64,000 nt of DNA from contig OX387199.1 in assembly GCA_947561715.1 (NCBI GenBank), positions 3,539,001-3,603,000 of the forward strand. The letters are read 5' to 3'. This DNA comes from Ascidia mentula. Its lineage: Eukaryota; Chordata; Ascidiacea; Phlebobranchia; Ascidiidae. Of the stretch, positions 38,426-50,000 are shown piece by piece (the first letter of the stretch is position 1; the number at the start of each line of letters is the position of its first letter). The translations under genes and the position numbers were made by a program. The notes beneath the pieces are model-generated. The model saw only the letters and a list, made by a program, of their open reading frames with translations. It did not search any database and was not told the DNA's origin.

Positions 38426-40081
38426 TGGTAACTTGCCTTGGCTTTCAAGCAGTTGTCTATGTCTAAACACGTAGGCACTGCGAAATTTAATCTCTTATAA
38501 CAACTGAAATAGGCAAATCAACACATCTTTGTATATGATTACTGGATATTATGTTTTGTTGCCGCCAGGCATGTTATATTTTAATAATCTGTCCTTCTTA
38601 ACTTTTATTGTCCGACTGAATATTTGCGCTTCTGTTTCAACATAACGTAGCAAAAACACTTCAGAATTCTACGAGTTCCGAAATAGCGCAACTTGAAATG
38701 GCAAAAGCGTGTAAAGTTTCTGACACGCAGCATGGTAAAAAAATGCTTACTTTTGTCCTGACTACGCATGTGTAATGAGGCGTGATAGACAGCGCAAAAA
38801 AGCTAGAGCGATTTTTGTGTAGCAATTTGTTCGCTAATTTCCAGGTAAAATACGTTGGAACTTATTACGAGATATGCGCTACATGGTTGTTCTCAACATT
38901 ATCCTATTTTAACATATTACCATACTTGTAACATATTGTGCATATTGAAATTAAAGTGCAACCACACAACTATAGCCTTTCTTCTGTTTCTTGACGTTTT
39001 GGTGCTGCTGCGTGCATTGCGCAAATCTTATCGCCAATAAAGTTTACGAACTCTATATAAACACACGAATTTTCGCTGCAGTCTCTCATGTAAAATTGGG
39101 TTGCCCAAGTATTTACTCAAGCTATTTTGCACGGCAGAGTGCTCTGTCGAGGTTTAAATTAAAATATAATCGTTCCTCAGTCTTTCAAGAATATTTTTAG
39201 ATTATTTTTGCAAGTATGTTTTCTGTTCTACGCACCTATATATGTTGTATACGTTTTGAGTGGAATTGTTGACAAATGTTACCGACAAGGCGTACAGAAG
39301 CTATTTTTACAATAAATTAGTTGATTTGTCAGTCGCCAAACATCTCAGCTGCTATTCACTTTTCGAGACAAATACGAATACAGCTCGAAATTGTAGGCCA
39401 TCAAAGTAAAGACCATTTTGCTGCCGATTTTAGGAAAACGGGAAAGATTAAATGGCTTTGAAAGTAACCAATAGGTAGCGCACCAGAGCGTTCATTGTCT
39501 TTTCGTAAATTATTGCTCCTTACAGCACCCAAATCGCAAAACCCAAGATCGACCAGTTAAACAAATTTAAAAATTCAAAGATACGACTGAAAAATATGTA
39601 GCTAAGTTTTGTTTTTGCGATCACAGCATGTCATCGCAAAACGTTGTCATATTTATTAGGAGAAATCAAAAGTTACATTGTATGTCATACATTACTATGT
39701 GCTGTGTATAGGATATTAACATAATTAATGTAGGACATCAATATAGGGATCAGACGTTCCAAAGCATAGGTAAACGAAAATTACAGAGCCAAAGAACAAT
39801 AGTATTTCTGTCGATTATTTACATCAACTGCATCATCGCTGTTAGTAATATTTTTAGTCAACTCAACTGCAAACAATGGGTTTGAGTTCTGTGGTCGCTG
39901 TATGACACTAAGTGTCGATGAACGTACTTGCACAAAAACAAACTGCCATGAACATGCAAGTGTAAAAAGCGTGATCAGACTCATACAACACTTGTAATAA
40001 ATGCTATAAGTGCCGTTTTGTCAACAAAGTTTTCAGGATACGATCAAGTCTGTGTCTTGTTAGAAATTTTTGGTTTGCAAA
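38426..40081. other. divergent region between UNC93-like copy A and fibrinogen-related copy 2
   Basis: Holds the presumed promoter of UNC93-like copy A (minus), the junction of the two duplication units (39156-39201) and the promoter of fibrinogen-related copy 2, with the conserved palindrome gacactaagtgtc at 39904-39916. No coding region recognised. Confidence 0.45.
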
Positions 40082-41848
40082 ATGCAGAAAAGACTTCTTG
40101 CAGTAATTCTGATGGTACTTTTCACGATTTCAACATTAAGCCACATCGGACCATTAGCTTTAGGTATAACTTGTATTGTGCATGACTAATAATTTCTTAA
40201 TTACTATTTCCATTTCTTTCACAGCCTCAGAAGCCACAGAGTACGAAGTGGGAGACGTAAGCACGTGCGTACCAACTACGCCCTTGCGATTAACTGGTGA
40301 GTTTGTGAGACAACAATACTGTTTGTAGTCTTGCTAGGGTTCTCTACCTTCAATGTCGCTTATCTGAATTATTTCTGTTCATAGTGGCATCTTGCTCCCA
40401 AACCCAAGTTAATGGAACCGTGCCCCTCAACACGGAACAGGTTGTTTACTGCAATCATGGCTGGACGGTAAGGTTCAATAGTTGCATGTCATTATCACGT
40501 AGAAACCTTACCGTGTACTGACGAGCATATTGCTGTGATAAAGAATGTTTGCAAATAGACTAAATCCGAATGGTGTAACGTACTATGCGTTCCATGTCAG
40601 AGGTTGCTTGCCTTGCTTAGGTTTTTATGAAAAGATTCGACGGATCGGTTCCATTCAGAACGAATCAATGGTCAAATTACAAAAACGGGTTCGGCAGCTT
40701 TGGTGGGGAATTTTGGTGGGGTAAGTGTGATGCAAGGTGATTTTCATTTCCATGCTCCAAAAATGGTAACTGATTTGACTTATATTTAAGGTTTAGACAA
40801 ACTCTACACAATGACGAAGAATGGAAAATGCCGCTTGCGCGTTGATTTAATGGACGTCGATGGCAACCCTGGTTTTGCAGAATACAGGTGCTTTGCTGTC
40901 TTGGTTTTAATTTTAAAATTACCACAGCTACGGAAAAAGCTTGCTAATCAAGATGACATGGGTGTGTTTGTGCAATTTAATGATTTTAGTAGTAACATTA
41001 TTTTAAACTAGTCTGCAGTTAAATTTTTCAATGGTTGAAATCCGTAAAACAATTATCATGAAATTGTGTTGCTATTACTTCTTATCATATTTCGCATGCA
41101 AAGATCTAATTTCAATTAAATATAAAATATTTTCGAAAACGGCTCCTTGCAAAAACGCCATGCACTACGCATACAACGCAACATAATATTAAATTCGTGT
41201 TCTTAGCATTCCCTTTTCCTTCTGTTGTAGTGATTTCTATGTTGAAAGTGAAGCTATGATGTACCGACTTTACGTCAAGAAATACACAGGCAACATTGGT
41301 GATGAATTGTCTCAACAAAACGGGATGGAATTCAGCACCTCAGATCGGGACAACGACTTGTGAGTTACTGCGTGTAAACTTAATATTGTAAAGCATATCG
41401 TGCATTCAATTGCTAACACAGTGGTTCCCAACCATTTTGTAGTCATAGACCCTCTTTTATAAAATCTTTAAATCAGTGGACGTGAATACTTAAAATTTCC
41501 TGAAGCTTTACATTTGACGAATCAACTTGCGTTTTTATGCCCAGAGTAATTCCCCGGGATGTCTGAATAAATAATAACCACTTTGTGTCTCATACATGCC
41601 GTTTATACACATACTTGCTGTGCAAAAAGAAAGTAATTTCTTAAATTTGGCCACATTTCTGTAAATGCAGAAATTCAGGAAATTGCGCGTTACACTTTGG
41701 GGGGTTTTGGTTGCGATCTTGCGGCCGAGTGAGACTGACAGCTCAGTGGAATCCGAAATCGACGTACGCAATTTCTGTGAGTTGGTACGGCTGGAGAAAC
41801 CGATGGGGTGGAATTCAAGATGTGTTGATGAAAGTGAAATGTGATTAA
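40082..41848 (+). CDS. Secreted fibrinogen-related protein, copy 2, 246 aa
   Basis: Exons 40082-40163, 40225-40296, 40385-40467, 40621-40720, 40791-40887, 41231-41359, 41671-41848: each exactly the length of its copy 1 partner, so the protein is the same length and fully open. The signal peptide is the most changed part (MQKRLLAVILMVLFTIS). In the domain, differences are mostly conservative; near the C-terminus copy 2 has NPKSTYAISVSWYGWRNRW where copy 1 has NPKPNYAFSVSWYSWRNGW, in the region that lines the ligand pocket in known fibrinogen-related domains. Calcium site FSTSDRDND differs by one residue from copy 1. Convergent with UNC93-like copy B. Role as for copy 1: probable secreted recognition protein. 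Confidence 0.9.
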
Positions 41849-42440
41849 CAAACCGCAACATTCATATGACAATAAACCCCCTTTTTGTACAACTTAGCTG
41901 TTTCATGAGCATTGTACAGAAATGTACCCGACTATCATTATAATTGAACCACTGACAGGGTGTTTATTTTTACATAAAACTGTACATCTTGTTTTCCTGA
42001 AATCTCAGGTGCATTTGGAATTTTCCACAAATTTGTTCTTAGGTTGTCCATGGTTGCTCACAAAAATTGGTTCTGCCAAACTTTAGTCATTCTCCTTTTG
42101 CTTGATCTTCAGTCGTAGAATTCCTGTTAACCGCATAATATACATTACATGTTTAGAATTCCTCTTTTTTTGGTAATCAAACAAAACCGCGTATTAAGAA
42201 TAAGGAAAGGTTATGCTTGCGGTTTTACTGGGAAAAGTATCGCTTTCAGCCAAGACCTAGTTGATTAAAACGGATTTTTATTTCGATAATCTCATAAGAA
42301 ACAAGTGGCTCGTCACCGACTAAATTTTATGTAGATTTAGCGTACTTAGAAGGAACTCCCAACGACACCCTATTAACACCAATGGCATAAAAATCGCAAT
42401 GTGAAACTGAAAAAGCAATTTGTGGTGATTTGCTGTTAAA
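41849..42440. other. convergent 3' flanks in unit 2
   Basis: Plus-strand AATAAA at about 41871 may end the fibrinogen-related copy 2 transcript. About 230 bases present at the matching place in unit 1 are missing here. No gene seen. Confidence 0.4.
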
Positions 42441-45400
42441 TTAGTCCCGAACATAAGCGCACGTTGTCATATGCTTGGTACCGGGTGTATTTTTGCTATT
42501 TCTAATGCTACGTGACTGCATCTTACCCACTGAAAATACGCTCAGTACCAGCGTAGCAAGTTGCACGTATATCTTTATCCGTACACAGAGCAGAGTGCTC
42601 CAGGCAAACTGCAATGCGACTCCAACGCAGAAAAAGCAAGACCACATTGTGAAGGACAGTTCACGGCTTTCGCGAAACGTTTCAGCGTACAAATCTGTAA
42701 CAAATATTTCACTAGTAATTATAAAATCAATTAAATAGGAAAACTTTATTTATACTTTATTATCGCGAAAGTTTGTGTATTTTAGAAAACAGGATATTGC
42801 AGTTTATAGACACAAGACTGATACGGCATATTTCATAATTGAATTACGAAAGACACTGTAAACAAGAGATATAAAAGAATAAGGATTTGGTGGTTACACA
42901 CAACATGATTAATTAATCTTATATTTAAGTATAAAATCGAATATAAAATATGTGGTTTACAGTTTTAAATTTCGTTTATCCAAAAATTCTGCTAAACCCA
43001 CAATATGTCTATGTTACGAAGTCTGGTGACTGTGTTTTGAAACTCAGTATCATCGGACATATCGTTGCCAACAAGTCTTACTTGAAACAAGTAAACTCCA
43101 ACATGCGCCTGTAGAGCCAAGTGTAATGAATATCAGATATACAATCCATGACGTGTTTGCTGTAGGAACCCACGCGGCACAGAACGTGTAAACCGCCATG
43201 TCAGCAAGTCCAGCCAAGGTGAGAACTGGCATGATACCGATACGGCCCATCAGCTTGCTTCCCCAGTAGCTCGTGAGACCGTTTGTAATGGCGTGTAGGA
43301 TTGAGCACAAACCGACCTTGAAAAACAGACAACAATAAAAAACACAGTCAGGTGCACGGTTGCCCAGGTGTTGCACCTAATTTAGACTAAAACCACTTTT
43401 TCCTACTCTTTTTCACGAGAAATCAACCTCGCTACAAGGTTCTGCCTTGTGATAGCACGCTTCCGCATTGTCGATAATTTGGTTTGGCAAATACCAAATT
43501 TGACCATTTTTGCTGCATGTCTTTAAATGTCGATTTTCATAAAATCACTCTGTGATTCTGGAACAGAATGATTTCTTCCTAATGGATCCCACCTGGCTTA
43601 CACCCATAATGCATGAGGCAAAAGCACGTGAGAGCTCCGAGTAAAGAAACGCGTTTTCTAGGCCAAGGTAAATGTTGATCGGGTAGAGGAGGATCTGCCT
43701 TAGGTCAATGCTTCTACAGAAAACATCCTTGACTGCAATCCATGACTCCCGAAAAATCTACAAGAAAGCATTCAAACATTGTGACATATGTCGCAAACAT
43801 TGTATTTCGCCACGAAACATCGACTAAGACATAGGTTTTTCTAAGTCCTGCCATATAATTTTTTCACCTGAGTGAATTTGTTGGGTTTTGCTTGCGTAAC
43901 CCCAGTTTTATAATCGTCGTCTAAGCTTTGCGGTTTTTCGTCTGTTTCGAGATCTTTCTGTCCGGTGATAAAGCTCATCGGAATATCCGGCATGATGAGA
44001 ATGTGAAGCACGCATCCTGTATAAGTATTTTACATAGTTTTTCAATTTCTAATACTGATTCTAAAATACTAGTAATAAATTTAGGATCCTATTAGAATCA
44101 TGCGGTTTTAAGGGAGTATAGTTTTTCATTGTAAAACTGTCTTCCAAGTCAAAATTCTAGACCTTATTTGGATTCCAACTTACCTGCTGACATGATTGCC
44201 ACAAATATGAAGATTAGGACGTAAATGGCGATAAGATTAGGAACGTATTGGTCAATATGTTCCTGTGTGTTTTCTGGGTCTTGGCAGTCGTTGGCTCCGC
44301 AGTGGGAGAACAGGTTGACTTCTGTTTTGTTTTCAATGTAATTCAAAAAGCCAGAGGTTGTCACGTTGTCAGGGTGATTGTGTTCATCAGGATGTTGTTG
44401 GAAGTCCGAAGATTTGAGGAAATGAAGGATGACAAAGACGAAAAGGTTTCCCATGATCTGATGGTTTGCAAAGATATTGTGGATCTTGTTCGGCCATAGT
44501 TATAATGCAATAACATACTCTACTTTAATGTGATGTCACAAGTACATAATTAATAGTAATTAACTTTACCATGTTCAGTTGGTACATGGAGAACATGATT
44601 CCACTGAATTCACGAACACAAGCTTGCTCGCTTTTTCTGGAGTGTTTGTGGTACAGGTGTCCGTAGTAGGAAAATAAAAGCCCAACCGGAACCCAAAACG
44701 TGGCGCCTGCCCATCCAACCACCACAGCTGCGATCATCAGCAGCCATTCCGCTTAAAACAACAAAAACTTTACAGTGAGCTTGGTGTTGAAATCACAAAC
44801 AGTCGGTGCTAAAAGTAAGGATAATGAACAGCTGGTGTAAAAGGAACCTTAATTCAGTTATTTCTTCACCAAAAAATCACCTGGGTATACGAAAACACAA
44901 CGGTTTATTTTTGTCCTGCAAATTTATTTTTTCCGCTAAGTGCTAAGAGATTGTTTTTGCTTTCAACCCTGCAAACAGTGCTTCCAGGGCGTTTACGTTG
45001 CAATGTGTTGATTACTGTCCGAGATTGTTGGCAATTGCAGCGAAGAGATTCTTCGTTCTAAAGCGTGGAAGCCCCTTGATTGCCCGAGTTCTATTCTTAA
45101 TATGGAACAAAATTCACAATAGGGCGTGACTAGCTCACGTTGTAAACTGAAGAAAATATCACAAAAATATAAAAAAAAATAGGAAATACTGAGAACAGGT
45201 GATTGGTTTATTTTGATTTAAATGGATTGATTCAAATTACTCACAACCGCGCGGTAGACCATAAAGTAGGCCTTTGAAATAGAATCTTCAAAACACCGTA
45301 TCACATGATACACACCTGGGTATACGTTTGCAACAACGTAGGTGATGTAGGCAATTTCACTCAGTATCATCGATATTTTAGCCCCAACCAAGCGGATCAC

Positions 45401-45829
45401 GACGGGAACGACGAAGATTGCAAAGAATATGGACGTGGCATAGTTAACAGCGGAGACTTTGGCACCTTGAAACAAAAGATATGTGCTTTACATCGGGTCA
45501 AGATCTTTTAGTAATCAAGGTAAACGCGATTCAGTAGTAAACTATATTCGGCGGACAAATCTACATTCTTTACAGCTTAAATATTTAGCAATAAGAAACA
45601 GATCTAAGAGGCCAAATTGAGACGTATGGACACTGAAAAACGTACCAAGGCCGCCTACGATGTTAATGCTTGACTGAAGAACGAGCACCGATGCGTAACC
45701 GCTATAAATTAAAACGATTCCAACGCAAAATATTACAAAAGTTCGTTTGATATTTCTTTTTTCTGCTCGGTTTTCAGGACTTGATTTTATATCACAATTA
45801 ACACTTATTTCCTCTTCCGGTAAATCCAT
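42441..45829 (-). CDS. UNC93-like membrane protein, copy B, about 530 aa
   Basis: Eight exons: 45829-45646, 45465-45316, 44751-44570, 44457-44184, 44016-43868, 43757-43593, 43316-43082, 42694-42441; phases agree. It matches copy A exon by exon (same lengths in exons 1-4, 6 and 7). Exon 5, coding the central cytoplasmic loop, is 36 bases longer and in frame, adding a charged segment (QKDLETDEKPQSLDDDYKTG). As read, the C-terminus is 25 residues longer than in copy A because the stop after KM is lost; but the same GTGG|gtaagatg donor is kept, so both genes may instead splice to an unseen final exon. The start is uncertain for the same reason as copy A. Its 5' end faces the divergent third UNC93-like gene. 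Confidence 0.85.
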
Positions 45830-47094
45830 TGGTAACTTGCCTTGGCTTTCAAGCAGTTGTCTATGCCTAAACACGTAGGCGCTGCGAAAACGTTTAATTT
45901 AATCTGTTAAAATCACTGAACTAGGCAAATCAACACATCTTTGTATATGATTACTGAATATTATGTTGCTGTTGCTGCCAGGCTTATTGTTTATTATTAA
46001 TCTGTCCTTAACGTGACTTTTATTGTCCGAATGAATATTTGCTTGCTGAATATTTGCGTTTCAATTTTTACACATCTTAGCAAAACACTTCAGAATTCCA
46101 CGAATTCCAAAATAACGCAACTGTAAATGGCAAAAGCGTGTAAAGCTTATGACACGAGCATGGTAAAATAACGCTTGCTCATGCAAGTGTAATGAGGCGT
46201 GACAGACACCGCAAAAAATCTAGGGCAAGTTTTGTGTAGCAATTTGTTCGCACAACTCTAATTTGCAGGTGACGAATGTTGGAACTTATTACGAGATATA
46301 CGCTGCATGGTTTTTCTCAACATTATCCTATTTTAACATATTACCATACTTGTAACATATTAAAATTAAAGTGCAACCACACAACTAGCCTTTCTTCCGT
46401 TTCTTGATTTTTTGGTGCTGCTGTGTGCATTGCGCAAATCTTATCGCCAATAAAGTTTACGAACTCTATATAAATGCACGACTCTTCACTGCAGTCTCTG
46501 TAAAATTGGGTTGACTAAATATTTACTCAAGCTATTATGCACGACAGAGTGCTCTGTCGAGGTTTTCCAGTCTTCTCATACTTTTGTAATTTGTTGTGCC
46601 AAATAATAACACCTTTGCCCATTTTCATGTTCGGATTTTACGTAATAACTTCATTAAGCCATAAACTTCTGATCCCGATGGTTTTAGGGGCAAATCAAAT
46701 TCGTTTTTAGCAAGAAATTTCTAAATCATTACATTTCAAGAGTTGATTTGTCGCGTTTCAAAGTGTTTCGTATAGTCTTTGTATTTAATGTTTTTATAGT
46801 GAGCTGCAGACAGGGCCAAGTTGGCTCTGTTGCTTATATTTGTATTTAATTGAACCATTTTAATTTTTTATGATTTAGTATGTTGGTCGTACGTTTCAAA
46901 ACGATGTTGCAAGGTTGTCTTCAAATATTTACGGACGGTGTTCGATTTCTTGTTGACACACATGTTGCTCATGTTTTTTGTCACCGCAGCCGATGCAGCG
47001 ATTTCCAGACCACATTCATCCGACTGAAATCAGCTTTAGAGTCATCAGTACAAGGGCAATCTGGTAACGAATTTAAGCTGGCCACTCTCCAGCA
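45830..47094. other. divergent promoter region between UNC93-like copies B and C
   Basis: Includes the right edge of duplication unit 2 (46565). The plus-strand open frame at 46880-47107 overlaps the start of copy C in another frame and is not supported. Confidence 0.45.
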
Positions 47095-50000
47095 ATGGAA
47101 ACCATAGTTTTAAATGAAGGGCACGCTTTGAAAATGTCGCAGAGCAACGAAGTAAAGTCGCCAAGTGATGACAAAAAAGAAAAGCGGAGAATAAAACGGA
47201 CCTACTTGCTCGTATGTCTCGGCGTGGTCTTGCTTTTTAGTGGATACGCATCAATGGTGTTGCTCCAGTCCAGCATCAATATCGTTGGAGGCCTAGGTAA
47301 GATTTTTGCACTACAATGTTGCAACAACTGTATCCAGTTTGCCCACAATCGCCTTATATCTCTGGATGTGTTTGGGAAAGTAATTTACCAATTATTATAT
47401 GATACAAAATATGTGTAATATATTTGGTGTCAGTATTTCGTGGTATGCTTTTGTAAATATTGTACAAACAAAGTATAAACACAAGCTGTTATCCTGTATT
47501 GGGAATTGCACGGTATGCTGAGGTCTATTAACATGAATTTCGCGCTTCAGCACTATGTACAACATAGAGTATGACAAGATCCCATATCGCTTGACAAGTT
47601 GTTTAGCGTATTTACTTCTAGTCGAGTGAATATAACACAGTTCTCGTTCTGACAACAACATGTGTTTTTGAATTTGCCCCAAAACTTTTGTTGAGTGTAA
47701 TTTCTTGGTCCAACTCGGATGTATAAAAATTATTCGCCCAAGACACCTAATTTATTCGGATGTATATAAAGTATCGTCCAAGCAAGTGAGTGAGTTTTGT
47801 TCGTAGAGTTGATATTTAAATTAAACTCTTAACAAAACTCTCTCTCTCCCTCCTTGTATCAAATCCAAAACAAGCATCTAAACAGGTAGGTTTAAAACAA
47901 ATACAAGTAAATGGTTGCCCCTAATTTGAAAAAGTTAATAAACAAGTATTTTTCCATTAAATTTTCAACCTACCCAGGAGCTAAAGTGACGGCTGTTATC
48001 TACGGTACATCTATTCTCTTCGGGATCTTCGTAGTTCCAATAACTGTTCGTTTGCTGGGAGCTAAAAAGTCAATGATTCTTAGCGAGGTGATCTACATTG
48101 CGTACGTGATTGCGAACGCATACCCAAGTAAGTGTTGATTATTCGTGACGTCATATGTGGTTTTGTATGAAGCAAAGAACGTTACCACGCAAAGTCCAAG
48201 ACAATGTGATTAGTAAATCAAATCTGGATCCAAAAAAACCAAAGGCCCCTGGCAGGCTGTCGATCGCACACCGTATCAATAATAATGTAATAAAATCCAA
48301 ACACAGCGATCTTCAAACAGCTCAGATCGATTTATTTAGAGAAAAATATATTTCGCCTAAAACGGCATCATCAGTTTCTCCATTTACCAAAACTGCCAAA
48401 AAGGAAAAACAGAAAGAAAAAAGTCAAGAATCTAACGCAAAAAGGTTACGCAAGCTAAAAATAAATAAAATTTTATTTTATTTATTTTTAGCTTGCGTAA
48501 CCTTTTTGCGTTAGATTCTTGACTTTTTTCTTTCTGTTTTTCCTTTTTGGCAGTTTTGGTAAATGGAGAAACTGATGATGCCGTTTTAGGCGAAATATAT
48601 TTTTCTCTAAATAAATCGATCTGAGCTGTTTGAAGATCGCTGTGTTTGGATTTTATTACATTATTATTATAAGTCCAAGACAATTTAGTATAATTTGTAA
48701 ACTGGAACTTTGCCTTCAAAGCGATACCGACTTCAAAGACCTGCCATTTTTGCATTGATACACATGACAAACCTAATCTCAAGTTATTTTATGACAGAGG
48801 AGTGGCTTTTGATGATCGCAGCTGTGTTGGTGGCGTTTGCAGGCTCTGCTTTTTGGGTTCCGGTTGGGCTTTTGTTTTCCTACTACGGTCACTTATACCA
48901 CAAACACTCCAGAAAAAGCGAGCAAGCATGTGTTCGTGAATTCAGTGGAATCATGTTCTCCATGTTTCACCTCAATATGGTATTAAAAACAAAATTATGT
49001 ATTAGTGTGATGTATTAATCCTACTAAATCCATTCATTATCAATATTTGTGGTAAGTTTAAAACTCACCGGAATCACGATTTTTCGTATCTAGCGCCAAA
49101 CAGTCTGAAAGGTGGCTTTGTTCCTACTTGGCTGCAGTGCCAGTGAACCAAATGTTTGTAATGTTTAAAATATCTTGTACGCTATGCGGCGCTGCCGGGC
49201 ATAAGCGCTCGAACCACAAACAAATTGGAAACCTGATAGGAATTCGTGCCCAGGATGGCCTGGGTTCGAATGTCGGTATGATTAAAACAAATAAAGTAAA
49301 AAAATAAAATTAATATGGCACTGGTGTTGTAATAACGATGTGTTTTACATTGAAGGTTCAAAATAACTATTTGCTTTAAAAACTATACGTTGTTACTTTA
49401 CCTTGAGAAGCATTGGGTTTAGGTGTTTGGGAACGTCTTCATTTTCGTTATCCTTCATTTTATGAAATCCTCTGACTCCCAAGATCATCTCGAGAAAAAC
49501 CCGCATTTATCCAATATGACAACTACCAGCAATGTGTTAAACACCACGGATGTTAAGACTGAAGTTAGTCAGTTCTACCACTGTGGAGCGAACGACTGCC
49601 AAGACCCCGAACACACACAGGAACACATAAATCAATATGTTCCTTCGAATCCAATCGCAATTTACGTTTTGATCTTGACGTTCGTGGTTATAATGATATC
49701 AGGTAGAAAAGTGGATTTTTTTATTGCATGAAATGGTTAAAATGCTCTGCTGATTTTATGCGCATGGATAGGCTTATATACGTAGCGAATTGTTATGGTG
49801 AATGACTTTATTTATCCGGCAAAATGTTCTCCTTGTTTCACAATGCGATATTTACTCCCATAAATACAAGGTTTAGACAATCCATTCCTTTTTTCTAGAA
49901 TAAGTCTGAGTTTCCGTTTATGTTTTATTGGTAGAACGAGAAAAACTAACACCCGTCGCCGAGTAAACTGTTGTGCGTTCCAGGCTGTGTTCTACACATA

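Larger units (their letters stand above)
31819..39155. repeat. tandem duplication, unit 1 (about 7.34 kb)
   Basis: Sequence from 31819 to 39155 recurs from 39202 to 46565, in the same orientation and separated by 46 bases. Each unit has a complete fibrinogen-related gene and a complete UNC93-like gene. Exons are nearly identical, and many introns and flanks are also close to identical, with scattered indels of tens to a few hundred bases, so the event is recent. Confidence 0.9.
39202..46565. repeat. tandem duplication, unit 2 (about 7.36 kb)
   Basis: Second copy of the 31819-39155 unit. Left edge shared sequence ttatttttgcaagtatgttt, right edge gtgctctgtcgaggttt in both. Differences include an insertion of about 340 bases between the UNC93-like exons 2 and 3 and a 36-base in-frame addition in exon 5. 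Confidence 0.9.

Noticed and set aside
48155..48782. Two overlapping protein-coding frames of about 116-119 codons on opposite strands
   Set aside because: Both are produced by the perfect palindrome reading the same peptide from each strand, inside an intron with good splice sites.
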